NCBI GenBank assembly: GCA_947846985.1
Contig: CANTUZ010000003.1
Coordinates: forward strand, 56,926,096 to 56,990,095
Length of the DNA: 64,000 nucleotides
Origin: Fratercula arctica
Taxonomy: Eukaryota; Chordata; Aves; Charadriiformes; Alcidae
Direction of reading: 5' to 3'
Shown: piece by piece, positions 24,601 through 36,600 of the stretch
Numbering within the stretch: the first letter of the stretch is position 1
Layout of the letters: each line of letters starts with the position of its first letter
The notes under the pieces: model-generated
Told to the model about the DNA's origin: nothing
Seen by the model: the letters and a program-made list of their open reading frames with translations, nothing else
Databases searched by the model: none
Program-made: the position numbers and the translations under genes

Positions 24601-27600
24601 TTTCCAGTTTTGCATGAATGATTTGATCTGTGCGACTAGCGCCTTGTTCTTCCCAGACAATGAAATATGTGTTATGGGGCTGTACACTGGGGGTATTTGG
24701 GTCGTGAGAGGTGTCTCTCTTCTAATCTTCTTGGAAGTCGTGCTGCCTCCCACCCACCAAATTCTGTTGCATCTTTGGAAACAACTTGGTTGCTGTACTA
24801 TGTGTAACATCTATCAAAGTAAGCATGAGGTCGATCTGCATAATAATAGCATAAATAAAACTCCAATCTATTCTAATGGACTTGTGGTAGGATTAGGCTA
24901 TTTGAATTAAAACCACAAAAATAAAAGGTGAATCAGCATAAGGTTTGGTTTGTGACCCTTTACATTTTATATTCCCTCTTTCTTTTTTTTCCCCCTCTTC
25001 TTTCACGTGCTCCCAGGGCTCCGAGTAGGCAATGAAATCCTGAGTATAAATGGAGAGGCTGTGTCTGATCTTGAGCTCAGGCAGATGGAGTTACTGTTTT
25101 CAGAGAGGAGCGTAATGCTGTCTCTGAGAATGAACCATTACGGGACCCAGCAACCCTTATGTGCGTCCTGGTCAGATGGCGACATTTCCAGGGACCCAAA
25201 GACATTGTTGCCTCCTCCAAACCAGTCACAGCTCCTGGAAGAGTTTCTAGATAACTTCAAAAAGAACACAGCAAATGGTAAGAGGTTGACAGTAGTTCCA
25301 TTACTTTCACCTTGCTTCCAGTATCACTCAACTCAACTCAATTATGTTGAAAATTCTGTGCTTGCTTCAGTGAGAAACCCAAGTACAAACTGTTGAAGTT
25401 CCATTTATGCTCCATATCTGTCTGTTATTTTATTATTTTCTAGAAAGTAGAAATGGAACAGAATATGATCGCTTCTGCTGGGAAATTATATTCTTTTAAT
25501 CTGTTTGGTTGCACCATCCAGCATTATCAAGCTCTCTCTTAACTGTTCTGTGTCATCTTGGGTACCTGCAATACATCCATTTCCCAAGCATCGGTGGTTG
25601 AAATGATGTGATGGCTTTCAGAGGCAGAAGTATTGTTCTGTGTTTACTGTAAAGTACCACATACATTAAGAGTACCTTAAATAGAGTAATCCTCATAATC
25701 TCAGGAAGGAGTCATTTAGCTCTGTTTCCACCCAATGATATTAGCGTGTTCCCATTGGATACAGTTGCTCACTGCGTAGAAGAAAGCCTATCAAAAAAAC
25801 AGCTACTATCTGCTCATATTTCTTACTCAATGTAATAGCACTGTATTAAGCAACGAATGGAGGAGGTATCCTAAGTGCTGTGTCAGGGTGAGATCCTGAT
25901 GGGTTTCCATATGAGGAGCTCCAGGCAGGGAAGATCCAAAAGCCTCCGTGGTAAGGACTGCTCCTGGATGACACCGCGGCCCCTTGGCCCCAAAGAAGGT
26001 GCCAGTGCTCACTGCTGGGTTGCCTTTTCAGCTGGAAATAGGAGGTGGCACGTCGAGGGGCACTGCCATAGCTGGGTGGAGGAGAGCCATGGTCACCCTT
26101 CCCTTCCTTTAGTTGATCTTCATTCACACGAGAAATACATCTTGTGATAGCAGAATACTTGTAAATGCCTGTCTGAAATAGAAAGTACGTGGGAATTTGC
26201 TCCCCTTCCTTCCCACGCCTTGACTATATTTCAAAGAAGACAGAAGCAAATTTAGTTTCTGGAATGTCCAAGGTGCAGTTTCCTCACTGCACCTCTGGGG
26301 GATGCTAGTAAAGTTCTGCAGGAAAGCGAGCCAGGGTGCACTGCTGTGCCGGGAAAGCAGCAAGAGGGACAAAAAGGGACCGCTGATTTTTGTATGTAAT
26401 TACGTTGGCAAGTGTTTTCTGATTGGAATTTTTTTCGTAATTAAAAATGGGAGAAGAAAAAGAATCGCACAGGAGAAGTTGTTAGAAGGGATTCAATTAT
26501 AAAGCAATTTTATTAGGTCATCTTTTGAAATCAAAAGAAATCCGAATACAAGATTTGCAATACAGTAAGTAGCATCTCTCTCAGGGGCCTTATTTCAATT
26601 TAAAATGCCATTAAATTGACTAGTGGCACATAAAAGTTAGTGTCATAAAACAAAAATTATGATGGAGCTAATTAATTACATAATTATACCAGGCCTATCA
26701 TTCAGCTTGTTGGCTTTGATATCATAGGCCAGCATTACCTGGAGTATTCCGTATAATAAATGTATGTGTCCATTCACTAGATTCCTCATTCCACTGGGAT
26801 AAATTTGCAACCTGTGCAAATATTCCATTATAATAGGAAATTACTGGAGTATGTGTTATACTCCAAGCACTAGTGGATAAAGGGACATAGTATATTTGCT
26901 TTTCTGCTTAAAAGCAGCTAAGGAAGATTTATTTTATTCTGAAAGGGAACAAATACTTCTAAATTAAGCTTCGGGGGAAGTACTTTCATGTTTATTGAAT
27001 TCAGTGCTTAGTGTCCGTTCATCTGATCGAGTTCAAATGGAAACAGAAGAAAAAGGCATTACTTTGAATTAATAGATAATCATAAAGGGTTTAACTGTTC
27101 TGTGTCCTGTTACTCACTCAAGAACTGAATAAGATTTTAGATAAGAAGAAGGGGTATTTAATGTTCCAAGCAGGGATTTTGGAGGCCAGAGATTCTTAAA
27201 TTCACATCCAGTGTTCAATACTGTTCTGTCTCCTTTGGTAGAGTTGAGTGAGTCACTCTTAAGACCACAGTTTTCAAAAATAATTTCTGACATTTGCTTG
27301 CCCATGTTGAGACTGTTCTTCCAAGGCAGTGCCTTTGAAAGTCAGTTAGTGCCAGCAGAGAGAGACTCCTTCAAAAAATCAAGCACAATTAGGCTCAAGG
27401 TACATACCTGCAGTTAAAAACCTTAATGTTTCTCCTATTGCCTCCCTTTTTAAAAAAATTAACTTACTCTAAATCTTTCTAGAGTACTGTGAGATTAATG
27501 AGTTAATAACAAAGTGCTTGGAGAACACACCGAGTCATGCAGTGATACCCTGCCTGGTGCTTGGTGACAACCCCCAGGCGAGAGCAAAACAGAATTTGCT

Positions 27601-30600
27601 TTTAAATCACTGGTTTCCTATTACTTGGGTGGTAATAGTTTGTCCACATTTGTTTACAGTTTTGTAGCTGCTTAGCGTAACTCTGATGAATGCCTTTTCC
27701 TATGTATTCTGCTGGTTGAGGATACCCAATTATACCTTGTGGCAAACTTTGGCAGCCTTTTCTCTTCAGAAGGGAAGTGATTGACTTTCTCCAAAGCCGC
27801 TAACTCTGCCACTCCTAAAAATCATTCCCAGGGAATTTTCTGTGACAGTGATTCATTTTCTCCAAGAGGTTGCTATACCTTTGTAGCTGTATTTTGGACC
27901 TGCTGTGGTCATATCATTTGATCTCCCACGTGGCAACGCTATGTGCTTGCTGCTTAGCCGCTTGGCTAGTAATAAGCTTATCCTGGAAAAGAAATGAGAT
28001 GAAATACTTTTAAAAAACGCACTCATAAAATGTGGAAAAGCAAATAGCAGACCAACTAAATTTACTCCAAGCTCCACTGCTAAGGAAATTAAACAAATGT
28101 TTGTGTAGAATTAAAAAATAAGGGAATTGGACTGGAATTCTTACAACTGTGGAGGAAAAAAATGCCTCATTTTAAGATGGCACGGACGTTTGAGGAATAA
28201 ACAACAGAGAAGGCACGGTAATTGAAAACTGTATATTTAGGGCAACCCTGTGTGGGTTAATGGTATATCTATAGAGGGCTGAGGCAGGAGGTAGAAGACA
28301 GTAGTAGGTGTGAAAACCCGTTGCAATATGTGAGCTGCTGTCAGAGTTGGACAATCTTTTTTTTTTCCCCCAGCAAGTGGGGTTTTGGCAAAAAACCTGT
28401 CATTTCTGGTTAGCTGACGCTGTTGAAATCAACCCTGATTTGTAAACAGATCTCTCTGATTAAAAGAAGGAAAAAAAAAAAAAAGAAAAAGAAAAAAGTG
28501 GAGGATGGCAGTTTGGAAATGCTTTAGCAAGTTTCCATGAAGGAACACTTTCATCTGGGAGGGTTAGCGAGCTAAGTGGGAAAGAAACCACTAAAAAAAT
28601 GGAAAATGAAAAAAATAAAGATGGATGTGCTGTCCTTTGCTCTCCATTGTGTACTCCTCATCTTTGGGGTAGGGCGCTCACCTTCTGTGCAGAGTCTGGG
28701 TTCTTGTCTGGCCCATCTTTCTAGAGGTGTGGTCCCAGGAGCAGTGAAGAAGGCTTGGGTGCTGCTGACAAGGGGGAGGCTTGCTCCTCCTTCTCCTCCT
28801 CCTCCTCCTCCTCCCCCCCTGCACTGCCTCAGCCCTCCCTTCCAGCCCCATAGCATTTGTCCCGCCCCTGTGCTGGCAGCAGCACTTGCTGGAGCCCTTG
28901 ATGAAGCTAATTAAGGAGAAAACTGTCTTTTTTCCTCCCCCCTACAAACTCAGTGAGTTGAACCGGCGAGTGCAGAGGTCTGAGAAGGGCCAGAGCCAGG
29001 TAAGCAGGAGGAGGAGGAGGAGTGGGGAGCAGTCAGGTGCCCCTGGAGAGCTGGCTGCAAGGAGACTTACTGTCAGCAAGCTCTCTTTCAGCCAACCTTC
29101 CTGCAGAGCACTTCTCCAGCCATCTTGGAGCGTGGGTTTTGCCCTCTGCTTTCCCACCTCTTGCGCTGATCCCCGGGCAGCAGCATGGTCTGGGACATGC
29201 CGGTTTGAGTCACTCCTGATAAAGCTATTTCATGTTGTATAAAGCATGGCTGGAGTCAGAGAGAGAGGGTCAGGCTTCGTGCTGTTTGACAAGTAGCTGG
29301 GATGTGTGCTGGAGAGGAGCAATGACACTTCAGCCCCGGATCTGCTAAACACTGAGATATTTTTGCAAAATGTAACTGTTTAAGGAGGAGGATCAGTGGT
29401 TTGAACCTTCATGTGGGAAGTGGCTCTTCTGTTTCCCAAGACGTGAGCTGCTTCTGATTTTAATCTTGGTAAGCACACAACAGAAGCAAAGCACATCAGT
29501 CAGCCACAAGTTTAATTCTGGTATGACTAAATTCTTTCTAAAAATGTGGTCATAATAATTGGTTTGGATTCAATTCTAAGGTACTTTCTGTCTCAAGTAC
29601 ACTTCGCTTAGATGGTTTAGGTGCCTCTGTAAAGCGTAATTGCAACTCACAGCTTCTGCAAAAAACTTTGCTCCGTTCAGCTTCACCAGATACCACTGAG
29701 TTGAGGGAGGACAAGGGAGGCAGAGGTTGGCCTTGCAGCCAGCTGGCTGTACGCAACGTCGCTGCGCGCACCTCTCCAGGTAGCACTCCCTGCATCTTCT
29801 TCCAGCCCAACCTGAATATCAGAAAGACCTGTGCATCTCGCTTAAGAAAAGAGATAAAGTCAGGACGACGTGGTGGCCTTGTGGCCTCCAGCAGCTGGGG
29901 GCTGTGCCTGGAGCGCTGGCTCGGACTGCTCGTCTTGTCGTTGTTTGCTCATCATTTTTTAAAGCATTTCGTAAGCGTCTTTTAATGTTACATTCAAAGC
30001 ATTTCGTAAACAAAAGTAAAACTATAACTTAAATGAAAAGCATTTCTAAAATAACTTCTACTTTTAGTTCTTCCCAAATCAGGTCCTGTTTGTTTGTCTA
30101 GTGGCTGTTTCGACGTTTAAATTCTCTTCATCGTGCTATAGGGCACGGCCTTCCTTGCGCTGCGTGTGTGAGGAATGAAAGAAATTTATTTTTGTTCTTT
30201 CACAAGAAACTCTTTTAAGCTCAGAAGAGGTGAACATTGCTTCTTAGCTTCCTGAGTCCTGAGGACACCCCCCGTCCCGTTAGATTTGGGCCCTGATCTG
30301 GGTTAGTTGTGCAGCTCTGTACACATGGCTCCCTCTTGCCTGGTGGACCTAATACCAGACATCCGGCAGTTCTGCGTGGTGTGAGGCAGAGCGCCTGAAA
30401 AGCAGTGCCTCTTTTTAACGTCGACGTGTAGTTGTCTACACAGCGTGACTGCTTATCTGCCTGAAGATCGATGACTCTGATGGGTTTTCTTTTTTTTTCA
30501 CTCATTACCCGATTTATTTCAGCAGGAAACCACGTAGATGTGATAAGACATGCAGTGGCTGCTCATCAAAGCAAGCTCAGAGGTGAGGTGTGTGTTTACA

Positions 30601-33600
30601 GTAATCTTGGACAACTGTGGTAGGTTGGCTCCCGCTCCAGCCGTTTGTGCCGTTAACACAAGTGTCTTTGTTCTGCGCTCCTGTGAATCACTGGGAAAAG
30701 ACTAGGTCTGGCCTGTGACAGTACCTGGGACCATAGTAGTGTAGAGGTTAATTCAAAGAAAGCATTTGCCTCTTCAGAAGCTGGATCCATCGGAGCACTT
30801 GTTGCCTACTGCATGTTTTGCAATACGGAGTGTTTCCCAAGAGTGGTGGTTTCATGAGCTCTTGCTGGCACTTGACAAACTGTCCTGTTAGCTTCCTGCT
30901 AGATGCGTATGCTGCAAATTAAGAGATTGTTTATGCTATAAAATGGGACAGCCTTAAATGCTCTTCATTGTGCTTTTCTACTGAAAGAGCATTCTGTTCT
31001 GCTTTGCTAAGTGATGATGATTTAATCCCTGTGAAGTCAGTGGGCCAAATAGGTTTTTTCCTGGTGTAAACTCCATTAAACCCTGTGGAGCTGCACCTTC
31101 TGGCTCAGTGACAATATGTAGGCATTGCCTGTCCTACTGAATTCTGTAAAGTGACAATACGGACAGCAAGGAGGTTTATTAATGATGACAAAGTTGGAGA
31201 CATCGACATACAGGCCAGTGCCTTAGGCATAACTTAAAACACATCAAACAGGAGATGTTCTGTGTTTCACAGAGGTAAGGTAGGTTGAGTAACTATAAAG
31301 CCAAACTGTCTAAGCTATCCACAAATTCTTACTAAACTATTAAGTAACTTCTTCCCCCCCGCCCCCCCCTTTTAAGTAACTTCTTCTCTCCCGCCCCCCC
31401 CCTTTTCCTTTCTGTTTTCATTACTCCTGTGCTTACAAATCTGAGATGGAGGAGAAAATGAATCACTAAGGTGGTACAATTGATACCTGGGCAGGGCCAG
31501 CTCCGTTTGCTTTCCAACTCTCCTCAGTGCAAGTGACCTTTGAGAACGGCCAAAGCCATCCCACGTAAGCAATCCTGCAGTAGCAGCAGAAACCAGGAGA
31601 GGAGCTACTGACAGCACCCCCTGCACGTCCAGCAGCCCTGGCTTGGAAGACCCAAGGGCAGCAGTGGGCTGCAGCCTTTGCTGACACTTGCAGAGGACAG
31701 TGGCTGCCCAACGTGGGCTCTGCTGTGCACTTTCTGCTCCATACCGCAGCCACACATCTCCAGTTGTTGAACTGGAATAGAAGGGTGACACACTAGCTAT
31801 GGTTAACGCTGGCCTCCAGTGAGACTGTATCTGAGAAGGCGTTTGTTGTGCACTTAAGAAATGAAAGTATTTAGGTAACAATTTGAGAAGCCAGTGTGAA
31901 GTGTTTTAAGCTTAAGACTGAAAAGCTTGAACAGTTGTCTGACTGGCAGATACATGGACAGAGAAAGTTTAGAAAGTTTAATTACCCTATAAAAACATAC
32001 CATTGGCGTGCAGGGGCTAATCAGGCATTGCTACAGAAACACAGGCAGCTATTTCCTATTAGGTTGCTAATTTGTATCTCCTATTGATTACTAAATTAGC
32101 AAATGAGTCAAATTACTTTGCTTCATGATGGACGGTTAACTGACAAAGGAACTCCCAAGGGATCTAAAGAACTATGCTCCAGCTTCCAAATGAATGTTTC
32201 TGCAGATATTTAGAAAAAAAAAGAAAAGAAAAGAGAGCATAAAGCAGCCCACAGAAAGTCACACTTGCAGAAGTAGGTGGCTGGCTGGAGCTAAGCCACT
32301 GTTCAGCATGTGGCCCAACATGTCTTAAGCAAGCTGTACGATACAAGAATATTTGTGTGAACATCCTGGCTTTTTCTCAACATGAAAATGTGGAGTGTTT
32401 ACGGAAGAGAAGCATGACTTTCCTTACTGAAGGATGAGAACAAAGGAGAGAGACTTGTCCTGCTTGAGCATTTCAGGCCCTGGCCAGAAGTATGAGTTTC
32501 TCTTTGTCTAGGCAGTGTCAGATCTGCAAAAAGAAGCAGCCTGGTTGCATTGTCCTTCAGGAAGCACGTAGAGCACCTTCTGATGTTTCCTAGTTTGCTC
32601 CCTGAAGCCAAAACATATGAATGAGAGGGGCCATGAAGGGAAGAACCTTCTTGTCTGGCCTGTAATTGCATGTCTTGTTTGGTAACAATTAGTCTTGTCA
32701 GTGACAGGCATCTATTAATTCTGTGTTTAAGAACCCTATCTAGGAAGACTGATGTTATGACAGCTGTATGCTAATTTTCTTTCCAGATTTAACATCTTGA
32801 ATGAATTCCTGAATGAAGTTTCTAGCAACGCCAGAGAGATAGTTGTTACAGCCTTGAAGCTAAGATGAGAATGTACCTTCCAGCCAGTCCCAAAATAGGT
32901 TACAAAATGCCTAGGAAAACAAGAAGTGATAAAAGCCAAAATATCTTGCAGAGATTAAAAAAATTCTGAATTATTAAAATCCAGTGCTTTTTATGTGTGT
33001 GTCTAATATGCTTAGCTTTAGTTTTCTAGAAACTGAAGTTACTTGTATTAGTAGACTCAGGTTGTGTTAATTTAGCAATGAGAATTTGAGCTAGTTTAGT
33101 ACCTGAAGTTAGGTCAAAGGCTTTCAGAAGAACTTGAAAATTTCCTAGGCAAAAAGAGGAAGGGGGTTTTGAATTGGTAATAAATTTAGTATTTCACTAT
33201 CTTCTAATAACTGTTGGTTTAAGCAGCATGAAGGCTGTAAATCAATGTACCGTTAATAACCACAGTCACTGCCTGCAAATTGTTTTGAATTTACTCCAGC
33301 ATTGGAGTGTGAATGCTTAAGTAGTAATGCCTGTGAGTACCAGCTGTGGGGAAACAACTGAACTGGCACTGTGCAATAGTTTAAAACTTGCATAAATTCC
33401 ATTTAAAATTATTGAATTGAGCTAACATGAGCACTCCCATAATTTTGGAAGAATTAACTGGAGATTAATAAGAATCTGCTCTTAGGGTCTGTGGTGCCTC
33501 AGTCGTTTGCCCAGATTGATAGAGAACCCCAAGCAAGGTGAAAGATGAATCAAATTGCTTTGGCTTTCAGCTTGAAGTGGTGGAAGACATGACGTGTTTT

Positions 33601-36600
33601 GATGGATATTTCTCATCTGTGGCTGCAGCCTACCTGCCTTCTCTTAGATCTGTTTCCTTAGTGCAGATGCTACCCGGGGACAACTTTTTGGTCTAGAAAT
33701 CAAATGTAGCTGTAAAAACTTCTCGTGAATAAACTCAGTCTGTAGCAGCCATTTTTCATCTGTTTAGGCTTGTACTGGTAGGACATAAGAGTGCAAAAAA
33801 ATTATTTATTTATGTTTATTTATTTGCCGCTGTGACGTGCAGAGGAAATAGATCAACAGCTTGAGGACCTTTCAGTGCACTTTTCCTAGGTGAAAATTAG
33901 CTCTCCACATGTCACTTGAGATGGACCATTCTTGTATTACGTGCTCTGAATTTTTTTCAACTGACTTATCACCAAATTTATAATCATCCTTCTCTGTCCG
34001 AAGAGGGTTCAGAGGAAAAAAGCTGCTTTGCCATGAAGGCCTTAAAGAACTGTATGCCTCCAAACATCTCCTGATGTTTCCAGACCTGGGCCTTCATGAC
34101 AGAAACCCAGGCGCAACTCCAGTGTCCTCTTGTATCGCAGCTTTGCTAAACCTACCTAGCTTTATCCCCATACCTTATCTTCTAGACCCTCCTCACTTTT
34201 ACAAGTAATTTCTCCAGTGCAAATGGCTGTTGTGGCACAGTTAATGAATCTTTCGTGGGAGTTTGTCGTCTCCTCCCAAAACTCCCTTGCTTTTCTCCTT
34301 CCTGACCACAGTTAATGTGTTCTTTGCAACCCAGACAGAACTTGAAAGGGCTGCAGAGATTGCATGGGCCCTGTCCTGGATGCTAGCTGCTGGGTGCCCC
34401 CTCCATGCTTATCCCAGGAGATAACATGAACCAGAGAACTGAAAGGCCTGAGCCTCGCATAAGCAAGACATAAGAGTTATTCATAACTGAACTAGTGAAC
34501 CCAGAACCCTTCATATCTCTTTGGTGAAACTTGGATGCCTTCTTTAACAGAGGTTGTGAGAATGTCTCTTGAAAGCCATTCAATAAATTCCGTTGGATCA
34601 ACTGTTACTTTTTGAAAGCTATTTCTTGAAGTCTTTCAGAAAGGAAAAGGAGGCAGAAGGAAATGCTTACATACCTATTTTTTAACTTCATTACAAAAAA
34701 GTAAATATACTGTTGAAAACCTCAAATATATTGAGTTGTATCGAACCAAAAGAAATAAGCACATGCATGCTACCTGCCAGGCTGAACCATTTAACTGAAG
34801 TTACGAGCACTGGTCTCCAAGGGAGCATTTTTAGAGTTCACCGCACTGATACTTCTCTTCTCCAGGCAATGCTGGAATGCGTCACCTACCACTCCCTGTT
34901 TTTCAGTGAGTCTGAAGGCATTAAGACCACCAAGGCTTTGTGCCTTTCTGAGAGTTGGCTCAGACTTTAGTATTATTTGCAACAGGGATTTTGGAAATGT
35001 TTTTTATCTTCTCTTGGAAGCTTGCTTTTCTCTTGATAGTAACATTGGCTAGAAGAATATGGGAACTGCAAGCTTATCATAATTAACTGATCAGTCTGGA
35101 GAATTCACACAACAATGAAAAATGCAGCTTTCCATACACCTGGCTTAACTTTATTACCCAAATGTAATATTTCATTTCCATCTAAACCATGCACCGTGTT
35201 ATGGAAACTCTCTGTAATGGGGAGAGGGAGAATATTGTACATGCTGAAGATCAGCCTTGTTGTGGTTTATTGGCAGTTTCTAAAACATTTGGGAATTAGT
35301 GAAAATATTGAATACATTCTTTCCTACTAGATAGACTGGACCTCCTGTAATTCCTTATAATTTTGGATCCTATTTTTTTCAAGCTAAAATTCGTATTAAT
35401 ATTCTCAGAAATAACTTGATGCCCACTTTACTGCCGCTTTGCAACATCTATCTGAAATCACTGGACAATACCAATGTTTAAAAATGCTGTCAATTGCTCT
35501 GATCTGAGATGGGGGTATCTGTCTTTTACAGACTAGACCAAGCTTGGAGCTCTGTGTGTGTGTGTGGCCATATCTGAAGTGTCTAACCACTGCAGATTAA
35601 AAACTGCAGCAGAGAAGACAGGAAATGAGAGCCCCATTTCCCTTTCAAGTGCCAGAGAACTACAAACAAGAGAACTATCAGTTTGTAGCAGCGTGACCAC
35701 TGGAGTTGTTAATGAACATCTGAGCTGGAATCAGCAAGTGGCTGGAGTGTTAGAAAACTGTTGGGGCTTCTTCACCAATGTGCGCTTGTGATATAAGTGT
35801 TCTCTTAGTCATAAACACTCTGCCAGGAACTTCACACACCAGCACTAATGAAACTTAAAGTATTTTTTGTGCTCTACAAAGCAGACAGGGGCTTCTAGCC
35901 ATCTATTTGCCTGTGCAGCTGTATTTAGGCATCTGTGTAATATTTGTACTACGTTGGTGACAGAGGAACCTAGGATGGGAAGGAATTTCCAGACTCGGTG
36001 AGTCCAGTCCTCTGCTAGTCAAGGCTTTCAACAACCCTATTGATACATTTATCATATTGCATGTTTGGAATATGATAAATATTCCAAAACAGACTGTTTT
36101 CATTCTTTGCTCCCAGGTAAGGCTGTTACAGGAATTCATTCATGTGATAGTTGAACGCCAGCATAGGCATATTCCTGGCCAATGTTATAACTGATCAGTA
36201 TGTGCTGGTCTTGACCATTGCTTAAGTAGCTCTAGCTCACAACTACATGTTGTTAACGCCTTCTCCACAATTCCATACTTTTCTTCCTTTCATATTTCCA
36301 ACTGATGAGCCACAGCTTCTAGAAGGTATTGTTCTTACTGGTTCCTGAAACTTTGTTCTATGCAATTTCATTCTGGGACTGTGGCTCCATCTTCAAGGTC
36401 ATCCTGCACCTCCTTTACGCATCTCCAGTCATGCTCTTAATTAATGCTGTGTGTTAACTTTGAATGATTAGAGTTATTTAATCAGGGTACTTCCTATTAT
36501 ACTTTCTTTGCTGAGAGAAATAATGAAAATATCAAGTAAAATTAGTCCCCAAACCCATCTTGGACAAAATCTACCATTAGTCTCTCCCAGTCCTAGAAAT

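Noticed and set aside
31372..31881. 169-codon minus-strand frame
   Set aside because: It runs through the C-rich duplication, has no family resemblance and lacks a promoter or poly(A) signal arrangement that would support a gene.
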